Source: Lewinellaceae bacterium
GTDB lineage: Bacteria > Bacteroidota > Bacteroidia > Chitinophagales > Saprospiraceae
Reading direction: 5' to 3'
DNA: 64,000 nucleotides
NCBI GenBank assembly: GCA_020636435.1
Contig: JACJXX010000002.1
Span: 1,426,001-1,490,000, forward strand
The notes under the pieces are model-generated. The model did no database searches. It had not been told where the DNA came from and was given only the letters and a program-made list of their open reading frames with translations. Positions 33,045 through 44,757 of this stretch are shown here, in pieces. Positions within the stretch are counted from its first letter, which is position 1; each line of letters opens with the position of its first letter. Position numbers and translations under genes: made by a program.

Positions 33045-34838
33045 CTATTGCCTGACAATTTTACCGGCGGACAACAGTTCACCGGAGGATTCCAGGCGGT
33101 ACCAGTACAGGCCTTGGGGTAAGCTGGACGGTACGCTGGCAAAGCTTCCGGAAAAAGGCACCCGCACAGCTAGCCGGCCGGTAGGATCGTATAAATACAC
33201 CGCCAGATTCGAGATATCTCGGTTAGTTGCTTCAAAAACCCGCAGTTTATCCTGAAAAGGATTGGGCCCCAGGGTGAGCCGGTAGCCCGCTTCCTTGTTG
33301 GCTAAACCGGACAATAAGCCCAGGTCAAAAGTGAAACTGGCAGTACAGCCCAAGCCATCGGTAACAGTAAGGGAATAAGTCCCGGCGGCCAGTTGGCTGA
33401 TATCGCGCGTATCGGCTCCATTCGACCATTCGTAGGCATAGGGAGGGCTGCCGCCCTGGAGGAGCAGCGCGATAGAGCCGGTTCCATTTCCGTCATCCGG
33501 CATAAGAACCTGATCGTCAATTTCAATCGGGCTCAGTTCGTGCACCACAGCGGTGATCAGGCTGTCGCAGGTTGCTCCCTGGCCGGGAATCATATATTCC
33601 AATGTCCCGCTTTCGGTGAATACCACCCCGTTGACCTCAATGCTTCCGCCATTGCAAAAATAATGGTTCGTTTCCCTCACCAGGTTTTCGGGATGAGACA
33701 AATGGATGGTAAGTACGCTGTCGCACCCATTTTCCAGCAGGTAAGTCCTGGTGTAATCCCCTGGTTCGGAATAAGATATCCCGTCGTGGTGGTACAGGTC
33801 TCCCGGGCAGGCCTCCGCAAAAATTTCAGAGGATGGCGCCTCATCAAAATATTCCACAAAGGTAAAGGCCAGGCTGTCGCAGCCGTTGGCCAGAGGGTAA
33901 GCCCTTTCGTATAAGCCGGGCATATTGTAAAACTCGCCATTGTGTTCGAACCCGCCCGGCCCGCAACGAGTCAGGGCCTCCAGGTACAGGGGCGCACCCG
34001 AAGGCGCCAATGCCTCCAGGTGCACCAATTCCTGGCAACCGAAAAAAGACCGGACTGGAATATCATAACTTCCGGGCTGGCTTATGGTGGCGCCGAAGTA
34101 AGCAAGAGGAGCGCCGCCGCAAAGAGTTACCGTATCATACGATTCTTCATACTGGGGCTCGATCACCAGGCGCCTTCTGACGGCTATCTGAAAGCCAACC
34201 TGGTTGACGGAGATGATGTCGTATAGGCCGGGGCCAGAGAAGGGAACGGAATAATAATAGTAAGGAGGCTCCGGGGAACAGGAATAAATGATGGTGCTGT
34301 CTGCATTTCCTTCATAGGGTTGCAACGGCACGGAGGTTGAAACGGATTGGCCGGTGCAGGAACTGAAAACAGCAACGCGCAACTGATAGGCTCCGGCAGG
34401 CCGGCCGGCAAGTTCCAATTCACGGCCCTGGCTGATGGTATCGCCGTCCAGCATCCAGAAATAATCCAGGCGCTCATCATAAGATGAAACGGCATAGCGG
34501 CTTTCTACCCACTGCTCTCCCTCCACGCGGCTGGCCCCCAGAATCTTCAAATCGGATGCCTCCGGCAATTTTATTTCCCCAACCCTAAACTCAGCCGTTT
34601 CCACACAGCCGTCTTCCGCTCGCCCGACTACCCGGTAAGACCCGGGGCCAACAACGATAGATTGTCCTTTCTTGCCATTGCTCCAGTAGTATTCGCTGAA
34701 GCCGGCGGCGGCGGTTAAAACGGTAGTTTCGCCCGGGCAAATCCAGCCTTCGCCCTCTATGCTCATGGGGCAGGAACTGGAGTAGCAAAAGGCTGCGGAA
34801 GAAAGGAAAAGAGTGAAAAAAGTGTAAATTCTTAACAT
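33045..34838 (-). CDS. T9SS-secreted repeat protein
   Basis: 597 residues from ATG 34838 (MLRIYTFFTLFLSSAAFC, a signal peptide); the frame is open further upstream but lacks a signal there. The body has several beta-rich modules with the pattern CDSL/CDSV (ANGCDSLAFTF, ENGCDSVLTIHLSH), a PKD/SprB-like repeat (GSPPYAYEWSNGADTRDISQ), and a T9SS type A sorting domain at the end (LTLGPNPFQDKLRVFE ... LLSAGKIVRQ). It should be exported by T9SS and bound to or released from the surface. Binding target unknown. Confidence 0.85.
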   Translation of the reverse strand: MLRIYTFFTLFLSSAAFCYSSSCPMSIEGEGWICPGETTVLTAAAGFSEYYWSNGKKGQSIVVGPGSYRVVGRAEDGCVETAEFRVGEIKLPEASDLKILGASRVEGEQWVESRYAVSSYDERLDYFWMLDGDTISQGRELELAGRPAGAYQLRVAVFSSCTGQSVSTSVPLQPYEGNADSTIIYSCSPEPPYYYYSVPFSGPGLYDIISVNQVGFQIAVRRRLVIEPQYEESYDTVTLCGGAPLAYFGATISQPGSYDIPVRSFFGCQELVHLEALAPSGAPLYLEALTRCGPGGFEHNGEFYNMPGLYERAYPLANGCDSLAFTFVEYFDEAPSSEIFAEACPGDLYHHDGISYSEPGDYTRTYLLENGCDSVLTIHLSHPENLVRETNHYFCNGGSIEVNGVVFTESGTLEYMIPGQGATCDSLITAVVHELSPIEIDDQVLMPDDGNGTGSIALLLQGGSPPYAYEWSNGADTRDISQLAAGTYSLTVTDGLGCTASFTFDLGLLSGLANKEAGYRLTLGPNPFQDKLRVFEATNRDISNLAVYLYDPTGRLAVRVPFSGSFASVPSSLPQGLYWYRLESSGELLSAGKIVRQ

Positions 34839-34991
34839 GGGATACGATTTAATAGTAAACAATAGAATGTATTGCCGGAACCTGCTTTTTGCAGCCAGCC
34901 AAAGGAAATACCAGGCCCTGTCGGGGTTCGCCGCCGACAAATGGTTTTTGAAGTGCATATCTGTTGGAATCCCGCGAATGGCCGGGAAGAT

Positions 34992-35159
34992 TAAGAGCAT
35001 GTTTGGCGGTGGTGCTTTTGAAGCGAAAAAGTCATATTTTGGGTTCTCACGAAGGCATTTTTTCATCCCATAGCAGCGCTACGGGGCGAAAAAATGGCAA
35101 AGTGAGGTTCCAAAAGATGGGTTTTGCAGCCAAAATGACTGCCTCCAAACATGCTCTAA
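34992..35159. repeat. MITE-2 element, long form (168 bp)
   Basis: Ends TAAGAGCATGTTTGG and CCAAACATGCTCTTA-type are inverted; inside, GCGAAAAAGTCATATTTTGG and similar blocks pair imperfectly across the unit around TAGCAGCGCTA, so the element is one long hairpin. No coding capacity. It lies upstream of the T9SS gene start. Confidence 0.75.
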
Positions 35160-35490
35160 GGCGCCTACTTGCCAGGCGGCGGTAAAATGCCAGTTAACAC
35201 CTACCAGGCACACCAGCAAGCAGGCATAAAAGAGGGGGGGGCCCCGAAAGGGGAATTGTGCATGTATAAATTCTGAAAGGGGGGACTATCAGTGCAAAGG
35301 AATAAAGGTCAAATATAAATTTTTTATATTTCATAAGAAAGAGATCAATCGTTTTTTTGGAAAATAAATTTCTCCCGGCCTTGTGCCGGAATGACAGCCG
35401 AGAGTTGTTGCGCAATCCATTATAATCAGAAAAATTCCTATTTTGCCGTTAGGCCGCGCCGAAAAGCTCCAGGGCCTCAAAACCGTCCTT

Positions 35491-36645
35491 ATGATCCAGC
35501 AACCAGTGCATACTCCTTTCAGCGTGACTGCCGCGCCCCTGCTTTGCTGGGCCATCAGCCTCGCCCTCCTTTCCTGCACGCCCAGCCAGGAAGAGCCTCC
35601 TGCTTCAACCGCCCGATGGTATAAAGGCAACACCCACAGCCATACCGTGCTCTGCGGCCATGCCGATTCCACTCCGGAAGAGGTGGCCCGCTGGTACCAC
35701 GACCACGGGTACCATTTCCTGATCCTGAGCGAGCACAATATCTTTATCGACCCGGACAGCGTGCCGCTGCCTGCCGACAAGCGCCCGGACTTTATCCTCA
35801 TCCCCGGCGAGGAAGTCACCGGCCGCCAGCACATCCACACCACCGGGATGAATACCCGCCGCTTCGTGCCGGCCCACCTGCCGGAAGGTTTCATGAACGA
35901 GCAGGGCGCTTCCGCCCGGGAAGCCAGGCGCCGCATCCTGCAGATGCACGTCGATTCAGTGCTGCAGGCCGGCGGAGCGCCCATCCTGAACCACCCCAAC
36001 TGGCTCTCCGGCATCCACGCTGACGACATACTGCACGTCAACGGCCTGCATCTGTTCGAACTGTACAACGGCCACCCCGATGTGTACAACTGGGGCAACG
36101 AGCTGCACGCCTCCACCGAGCAAAAGTGGGACTCCCTGCTGGCCGCCGGCATGCTGGTGTATGGCGTTTCTTCCGATGATTCCCATGCCTTCAAAGAATG
36201 GCGCCCGGAGGTGACCAACCCCGGCAGAGGATGGGTCATGGTGCGTTGCGACACCCTCGCGCCCGATGCCATCACCCATGCCATGGAGCAGGGCAATTTT
36301 TACGCCACCAACGGCGTCTTATTGTCGGAGGTTTCTTATGAGGGTAAACAGTACCGGGTGCAGATCGACACCGCCCAGACCCTTCAGCAGCTGGAGTCTC
36401 CCTTTGTTATCGGAAAAAAAGACAGCGTGGGAGTGGAGGGCTTCCTCATCGAGTTCATCGGCCCGGGCGGGCAGGTAGTGGAAAAGACAGAACGCGCTCA
36501 GGCTGTCTATAGCCTGGAAAACGGCGAAGCTTACGTCCGCTGCAAACTGAGCTATACCCGCCGGAACCCGGATGGCGCCTACGAGCAATTCTTCGCATGG
36601 ACGCAACCCTGGTTTTCGGATGGGAGAGATAAAATTGCAGATTGA
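35491..36645 (+). CDS. PHP-domain metal hydrolase lipoprotein
   Basis: 384 residues from ATG 35491; a start 16 codons earlier is open. The signal peptide ends in LLSCTPSQ, so it is a lipoprotein. PHP metal motifs: KGNTHSHTVLCGHADSTP, LILSEHNIF, GEEVTGRQHIH, NHPNW and SSDDSH. The PHP fold hydrolyses phosphoesters; the substrate outside the cytoplasm is not known. A beta domain makes up the C-terminal 100 residues. The next gene encodes an alkaline phosphatase lipoprotein, which suggests a joint role in phosphate scavenging. Confidence 0.85.
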   Translation: MIQQPVHTPFSVTAAPLLCWAISLALLSCTPSQEEPPASTARWYKGNTHSHTVLCGHADSTPEEVARWYHDHGYHFLILSEHNIFIDPDSVPLPADKRPDFILIPGEEVTGRQHIHTTGMNTRRFVPAHLPEGFMNEQGASAREARRRILQMHVDSVLQAGGAPILNHPNWLSGIHADDILHVNGLHLFELYNGHPDVYNWGNELHASTEQKWDSLLAAGMLVYGVSSDDSHAFKEWRPEVTNPGRGWVMVRCDTLAPDAITHAMEQGNFYATNGVLLSEVSYEGKQYRVQIDTAQTLQQLESPFVIGKKDSVGVEGFLIEFIGPGGQVVEKTERAQAVYSLENGEAYVRCKLSYTRRNPDGAYEQFFAWTQPWFSDGRDKIAD

Positions 36646-36706
36646 TTTAAGCAATTCCCACTTTAGAATGCTGGATTGATTTAACATTTAGTATAAATGC
36701 GCTTTT

Positions 36707-36714
36707 TACTTTTG
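36707..36714 (+). promoter_or_regulatory. Promoter -7 element of the alkaline phosphatase gene
   Basis: TACTTTTG matches TAnnTTTG. The nearest upstream TTG is 28 bases away, longer than usual. No Pho box was recognised. Confidence 0.4.
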
Positions 36715-36791
36715 CAGGGTTGATTGTTGCTGGTTCCCGGAACAAACAACGAACAACAATTAACCGACAACCAAAAATGCTCTACATCTCT

Positions 36792-37895
36792 ATGAAAAGC
36801 TACCACATTACCCTACTACTGCCCCTGTTGATCCTCAGCAGCGGCTGCAACGACCAGTACCGCCAGCTGGCCACGGAAAAAAAGGCCCAAAACATCATCC
36901 TGCTCATCGGCGACGGCATGGGCCTGGCGCAGGCTTCCACCGCATTCTACTTCCAGAAGGAAGAGCCCAATTTCGTGCGTTTTCCCGTCATCGGCCTGCA
37001 CCGCAACCCGCCTACTGACGCGTTGATCACGGATTCAGCCGCCGGGGCTACCGCCTTTTCTACGGGTTATAAATCGTATAACGCCGCCATCGGGGTAGAT
37101 AGCAACGCTACCCCCCGCGAGACCATCCTGGAGATCGCCGCCCGGCAGGGAAAAAGCACCGGCCTCATTGCCACCTCTTCCATCACCCATGCTACGCCGG
37201 CTTCTTTCTTTGCGCATACTGCCGTGCGGGACAGCGCTGAGATCATCGCCAGCCAACTGCCGGCCGCTCCCGTCAATTTCTTCGCCGGCGGCGGCCTCAA
37301 GTACTTCAACCAACGCACCGATGGCGCCAACTATCTGGACAGCCTGGCCGCCAAAGGTTTTGTGGTGGATACGGAAAGCCTGGAGCGCCCCGCCAAGCTG
37401 GATTTGAACAAAAAATACGGCTACCTGCTCGCCCCCGACGGCATGCCTAAAATGCAGGAGGGCCGCGGCGACTTCCTGCCCCGGGCCACCCAACTGGCGC
37501 TGGATTACCTCAGCCAGGACAAAGATGGCTTCTTCCTCATGGTAGAAGGCTCACAGATCGACTGGGGTGGCCACGACAACGACGCCGAGTACGTCATCCA
37601 GGAGACGCTGGATTTCGACAAGGCCATTGGCGTCGCCCTGGACTTTGCAGAAAAGAACGGCAATACCCTGGTCATCGTCACCGCCGACCACGAGACCGGC
37701 GGTATGTCCTTATCCGCCGCCGAGGTGCGCATGCAGAGCGACTACCGGCACATCAAACCGACTTTCTCCACGGGCGGGCATTCGGCATCCCTGATACCGG
37801 TGTACGCCTTCGGGCCGGGAGCAGAACAGTTTATGGGGATTTATCAGAATAATGAGATTTTTGGGAAGATGTTGCGGGCGTTTCGGTTGAAGTAA
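36792..37895 (+). CDS. Alkaline phosphatase lipoprotein
   Basis: 367 residues from ATG 36792; an ATG at 36777 is an alternative. Lipobox LILSSGC. The alkaline phosphatase core is complete: metal site IILLIGDGMGLAQAS, nucleophile Ser in ITDSAAGATAFSTG, ATSSITHATPASFFAH, EGSQIDWGGHDND and VTADHETGGM with GGHSA near the end. It cleaves phosphate monoesters outside the cytoplasm with zinc and magnesium. It is about 145 bp behind the PHP gene. Confidence 0.94.
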   Translation: MKSYHITLLLPLLILSSGCNDQYRQLATEKKAQNIILLIGDGMGLAQASTAFYFQKEEPNFVRFPVIGLHRNPPTDALITDSAAGATAFSTGYKSYNAAIGVDSNATPRETILEIAARQGKSTGLIATSSITHATPASFFAHTAVRDSAEIIASQLPAAPVNFFAGGGLKYFNQRTDGANYLDSLAAKGFVVDTESLERPAKLDLNKKYGYLLAPDGMPKMQEGRGDFLPRATQLALDYLSQDKDGFFLMVEGSQIDWGGHDNDAEYVIQETLDFDKAIGVALDFAEKNGNTLVIVTADHETGGMSLSAAEVRMQSDYRHIKPTFSTGGHSASLIPVYAFGPGAEQFMGIYQNNEIFGKMLRAFRLK

Positions 37896-37909
37896 TCCAA
37901 CTGTTTAGG

Positions 37910-38896
37910 TCAGCGCTTATACAGCGGCGCCACCCACTGCCCCCGCTCGCTCTCAAAACTCACCCAATACACCCCGGCAGGCAGGGTTTTCACGTCCACC
38001 CTTATCTTCTGCTGGGCAGCGGCTTTCTGCGTAAGCAAGGTTTTGCCAAGGCCGTCGCGGATAAGCAGGGTGCCGGAAACCGGTTCCGGAAACTCGATCA
38101 CCGCTTCTTCCAGGGCCGGGTTGGGGTACAGGCGCATCGATCCCGCCAGTTCCTCCTTTGCCGAATTGAGCACCGGGTCGAAGCGGGTGCCCGAGTTGAA
38201 CACTTCCTTGGTAGCGTAATTCTGCACGAAGGCCAGGACGTAGACCTGGTTTACATTCCAATCGTTGGACACTGTAAAATCAAAAGAAGCAGTAACCGAC
38301 CCGCCGGCTGCCGCCAGGCCCACCGGGTCGCCGTCCTTATCGGTCAGCATGTCCCGGAATACGTCGTGGTGCAGGGTTTCGCCGTTGGGGGCATTGTATT
38401 GTACCTCCTTTTCGACAACGGCTACGAACAGTCGCACGTCTCCGGCCGGCGGGGCGCCCAGGGAATAGACTTCCACTTCCACCTGCCGGCTCGATTGACC
38501 CGACTCGCGGACTTGTATGGCCAGGGGGCTCGTTTGCCCTATCCTGCTCTCCAGCATGGAAGCAGTGACCTGCCCACCCGGCGTGACGGAGCTTCCGTTA
38601 AAAGCCACCCTGGGAGTGCCTGGAATATTGTAGTAATCGGCCCGGGCCGTATTGTCCTCCGTATTGGCCTGGTAAAACAGGCAATTGCTGTAGGGGACGC
38701 GGGGGTGGTAGGCAATGTGGTGGATATCGCCTTCAAAACCGGCAATGGTGTTGTAAAACCCCGGGTTGGCGCTCGCGCAAATGGAACACCGGGTGTTGGT
38801 GAAATGCTCCAGCAAGAGATAGCGTTTGGCCTGTTGCTGAGCGATCAGCGCTATAGAAAATAGGGAGAAGATGATAACAGTAAAAGCACGTTGCAT
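37910..38896 (-). CDS. Omp28-related T9SS-secreted protein
   Basis: 328 residues from ATG 38896 (MQRAFTVIIFSLFSIALIAQ signal peptide). The N-terminal domain starts LLEHFTNTRCSICASANPGF, a thioredoxin-like C-x-x-C (TRCSICA) as in Omp28-related proteins, followed by GTPRVAFNG. The C-terminal 75 residues are a T9SS type A sorting domain (LYPNPALEEAVIEF ... GVYWVSFES). Likely a secreted or surface thioredoxin-like protein; redox activity is not proven. Confidence 0.85.
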   Translation of the reverse strand: MQRAFTVIIFSLFSIALIAQQQAKRYLLLEHFTNTRCSICASANPGFYNTIAGFEGDIHHIAYHPRVPYSNCLFYQANTEDNTARADYYNIPGTPRVAFNGSSVTPGGQVTASMLESRIGQTSPLAIQVRESGQSSRQVEVEVYSLGAPPAGDVRLFVAVVEKEVQYNAPNGETLHHDVFRDMLTDKDGDPVGLAAAGGSVTASFDFTVSNDWNVNQVYVLAFVQNYATKEVFNSGTRFDPVLNSAKEELAGSMRLYPNPALEEAVIEFPEPVSGTLLIRDGLGKTLLTQKAAAQQKIRVDVKTLPAGVYWVSFESERGQWVAPLYKR

Positions 38897-39110
38897 AAGT
38901 TCAGGATTATTTTTTGTGAATAGCAATACTAATTGAATCTACGTCCTTTATTAACAAAATGGATGAGCATTTTGCTTATTTGTCCGCATTTAATCACAAA
39001 AAATTGGAGAGGAGAAGGGGTGAAACCGGATCGGCCAGTTGCAGAAAGAGGCAGGAGCAGGCTAAGGGCAATTGATGCCCGGGGGGCTACCGTTCTAGCG
39101 TTGGACAAAA

Positions 39111-39170
39111 GTCGGAAGCGACCGTAGGGAGCCCCGCACCGACGAAGGAGGTCGGGGTCGGAAATCGGAA
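39111..39170. repeat. Dispersed repeat GTCGGAAGCGACC, copy 1
   Basis: GTCGGAAGCGACC, then CCCGCACCGACGAAGGAGG and GGTCGG. A second copy lies at 49748-49815. Both are between genes. In this copy the short palindromic steps GGTCGG/CCGACG may form a hairpin. Confidence 0.7.
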
Positions 39171-39247
39171 TGGTACCGAGCCTTCCGCAACTTCTTGGCC
39201 AACAATAGTGTCCAATCTTAGACGGGTCGCACGCCGGGGTTAAAAAA

Positions 39248-39326
39248 GACAGGATTTACGGGATTTACAGGATTGATACAGAGCGGCAGGCCCCATAAAA
39301 ATCCTGATAATCCTGTAAATCCTGTT
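39248..39326. repeat. Mirrored word array (GGATTTACAGGATT)
   Basis: GACAGGATTTACGGGATTT and ACAGGATTGAT at 39248-39277 face ATCCTGATAATCCTG and TAAATCCTGTTTA at 39300-39326. It ends about 20 bases from the metalloprotease stop codon and may end that transcript. The rest of 38930-39246 holds no gene. Confidence 0.85.
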
Positions 39327-39346
39327 TACTTAAAACTTTATTGTAT

Positions 39347-42472
<3,126 letters not shown>

Positions 42473-42853
42473 GTACTAATCTGGTTTTGTTGAAAAATGA
42501 AATACCTATGTTGTCTGCCGACGGGTTATTGCCGCAGCAGCCATGAATGATCCAAATCGATCCTCTTCATTGGCGCCAGCCAAAAGCTTTGTGCTGAAAC
42601 CAAAGTATTAGATGTTGTTCAATAAAAAATTTGATTACCGGGTGAAAGCCCACGCCCCCGTTGGGAAGTTTGGAAAGAACACTGTAAAAAAGGCTTTGAA
42701 ACACTGTTTTCTATTCGGAACAGAGGGGAAAAACCGGGCGTTTAGAGGCAGCCCAATTTATATATTGCAATAATTGCGATAAATCTAATAATAATCGGCG
42801 GTTACTCCAACAACTGGCTATTGTTTTCTGAAAATTATTTCTCCGGAAATTAA

Positions 42854-42880
42854 AAACCCCGGCGCGGATGCGCCGGGGTT
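42854..42880 (-). terminator. Terminator of the lost T9SS gene
   Basis: AACCCCGGCGC and GCGCCGGGGTT form a strong stem; on the minus strand a T-rich TTTTTAATTT follows. It stands about 100 bases behind the pseudogene stop at 42977. Confidence 0.75.
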
Positions 42881-42976
42881 CGCCATCCCAAATTTAAGGA
42901 AGTGCAGGAATACGGGATGTTGCATTTGGTTTCTTTGCCTGGCCGGATCAGGCAGGCAGCCGGGCCAAAAAAGGCG

Positions 42977-43210
42977 TCAATGCCTGTCCACTACAAACTG
43001 CTCTGCCGGATACTGCCCGCCGATGGATACTTTCAGCACGTACGCCCCGGCGGGCAGGCCGGATACATTCAGCAGTTTCCGATTGGCGCCGGGCAGCACA
43101 CCCAGTTCTTGTTCCAGCACCAGTTGCCCGGTAAAGGAAAAGCCCTGGATGTGCGCCTGCCCGGCTTGGGGGGAAAGGAAGTTTAACGTTAACCTGCCAT
43201 TGGCAGGCTT
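42977..43210 (-). pseudogene. Remnant of a T9SS C-terminal sorting domain
   Basis: The minus strand reads KPANGRLTLNF, then TGQLVLEQELG, LNVSGLPAGAYVLKVSI and AEQFVVDRH followed by TGA, an almost complete T9SS type A sorting domain. There is no start and no body of the protein upstream (43211-43500). The intact terminator behind it shows that it was once a gene's 3' end. Confidence 0.75.
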
Positions 43211-43930
43211 GAAAAAGCTTGAATAAGCGGACTTGATTGAAAACTTGGTTATTGGTTATGGCTGAGCTTAAATTTGGCAGGCCGAGGCGATTACGCCTCC
43301 GGTACCAAATGAATTTAGCGGCCCAGGGCAATCGTCGGGCAGCTACGCAAAGCGTTACAATAGAAAAAGTTGAAATAAAGCGTGTTTTCACAACGGGGGC
43401 AGTTCCCTTTTCCTGGGCCATTGGATTTTCAGAAAACAGGTTGAAGTTTTCTCAAAGCCGACCTGGCAGGAAATGTTTTTTCCGAGATATGATCTGTTAT
43501 TGCGGTTGGTAATGATAGCACAAATGTAGGCGGTTTCGAACACATAAGCAAAATATTAAACTATTATTTTTTTGATATGAAATTAATTTTAATTAATCTC
43601 CTGTGAAAGCAATTAAATACTTCCAGTTGGCGTTTTGTAGAGTTTTTCCCATTCCAATGGCGGCGGCTAATCTGGGCCAACCGGGTTTTCCGCACGATTT
43701 TCGCCTTAAAGACCCGATTGCGATTCGTATCTTGTGGGCTGCAATCCGTATCTTGAGTGGTTCACGGGTTCGAAAAACCGCTTTAACACTGGCCCAAAAC
43801 GGCTACCGCCTAAGGCTGGACAAGTTCGAAGGTCAATTGTTTGGGGTTCAAGGATCGACAGCCCTCGGCAACCCATTGACTGCCAAAACTGTCCAGTGCT
43901 AGACTGGTAGCCCCCAAAACACTTAAAAGA
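43211..43930. other. Intergenic stretch without a supported gene
   Basis: No convincing gene. The last 60 bases before 43931 contain TGTCCAGTGCTAGACTGG and AGCCCCC, partly matching, in reverse, the GGGGGGCTACCGTTCTAGCG step near 39080. A 99-codon frame at 43603 has no family-like pattern. The AT-rich part at 43550-43600 may contain a promoter, but no clear consensus is seen. Confidence 0.5.
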
Positions 43931-44488
43931 ATGAATTTCAAAAAATTAAAAACCAATCTTGCGTTTACCAAAAACCTGTTTACCACCGGCGCCATTTCTG
44001 AAACCAGCCGGGAGGTAGAAATCGAAATCTGCAGCCGGCTGCCTAAAGGCGATCATAAAATAATTGTAGAATACGGTATGGGCCACGGAAACATCACCCG
44101 GGAGATTCTGAAGAACATCGCCCCTACCTCCAAAGTGTATGCTTTTGAAGTAAATACAGCATTCTGCGAGCATGTAAAAGAGGAAATCCAAGATAGCCGG
44201 CTGGCCATCATCAACGACAGCGCCGAGCACGTCAAAAAACTCGTCAAAGAGCGTGCGGTGGATGCCTTTATCGCCTCCATCCCCTTTACATTCCTATCCA
44301 ACGAAGTAGGCGCCAGGATCATTCAGGATTCCTACGACATGCTGGCCGCCGGGGGGTACTACAGCCAGGTGTTGTACACCCGCTTCAACTACAAAAAGTT
44401 TGTGAAAATCTTTGACGAATGCAGCATTACTAAGATTCCAAATATTCCTACGGAGTATATTTACCACTGTAAAAAAATAAAATCCTGA
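43931..44488 (+). CDS. SAM-dependent methyltransferase, phospholipid N-methyltransferase-like
   Basis: 185 residues. An N-terminal helix (TNLAFTKNLFTTGAISE) as in bacterial PmtA-type phospholipid methyltransferases (COG3963), then SAM motif I IIVEYGMGHGNITREIL, an acidic motif II (VYAFEVNTAFCEHV), IINDSAEHV and a motif IV-like AFIASIPFTFLSNE. Cytoplasmic, likely membrane-associated. rRNA dimethylase-like enzymes share the fold, but the IPFTFLS motif fits the PmtA group better. A 28-codon ORF follows after five bases. Confidence 0.75.
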   Translation: MNFKKLKTNLAFTKNLFTTGAISETSREVEIEICSRLPKGDHKIIVEYGMGHGNITREILKNIAPTSKVYAFEVNTAFCEHVKEEIQDSRLAIINDSAEHVKKLVKERAVDAFIASIPFTFLSNEVGARIIQDSYDMLAAGGYYSQVLYTRFNYKKFVKIFDECSITKIPNIPTEYIYHCKKIKS

Positions 44489-44493
44489 GAGCT

Positions 44494-44580
44494 ATGAGCG
44501 ACAAATCAGCATTCGGAAAATTCATCGACGCCATTCTCGATTTTTTCAAGTTCTTTCTTTCTCGGAAGAAGAAGCCTTAG
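44494..44580 (+). CDS. Tiny amphipathic basic peptide (28 residues), candidate
   Basis: ATG at 44494, five bases after the methyltransferase stop, opens 28 codons ending in TAG. The peptide begins MSDKSAFGKFIDAILDFF and ends in SRKKKP. Hydrophobic residues (F, I, L) recur every three to four positions, so it would form an amphipathic helix with a basic tail, suited to lie on a membrane. Close coupling to a likely membrane-lipid methyltransferase suggests a partner or anchor. No family is known to me; it may also be chance. Confidence 0.45.
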   Translation: MSDKSAFGKFIDAILDFFKFFLSRKKKP

Positions 44581-44582
44581 AG

Positions 44583-44645
44583 CGGGACGGTGGACGGCGG
44601 GCGGCGGACGGCGGACGGCCTTGCGGTGGACGGCGGCGGACGGTA
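44583..44645 (+). repeat. Word array (GGACGGCGGACGG)
   Basis: GGACGG and GGCGGACGG words repeat about seven times right after the tiny ORF. A one-armed TTTACACATTTACACC and a run of nine C follow before the RlaP start at 44758; no other gene is in 44581-44757. Confidence 0.85.
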
Positions 44646-44757
44646 TGTTGGGCGCCGTAGCGGTATACGGCGTTTGAACGGGGTGGCAACAATGGTGCCG
44701 CCTAACGTTTACACATTTACACCTCCCCCCCCCTCCCCATCAGCACAACCGTTAAAA

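Noticed and set aside
43603..43902. 99-residue + strand ORF
   Set aside because: No family pattern, no signal, and the region contains worn repeats; chance frame is more likely.
44731..44743. Phase-variable C-run controlling RlaP
   Set aside because: The nine-C run is outside the coding sequence, upstream of the start, and no promoter is visible around it; there is no evidence of variation.
44590..44757. Upstream extension of the RlaP gene
   Set aside because: The extra codons come from the GGACGG word array and a C-run; the conserved start is at 44758.
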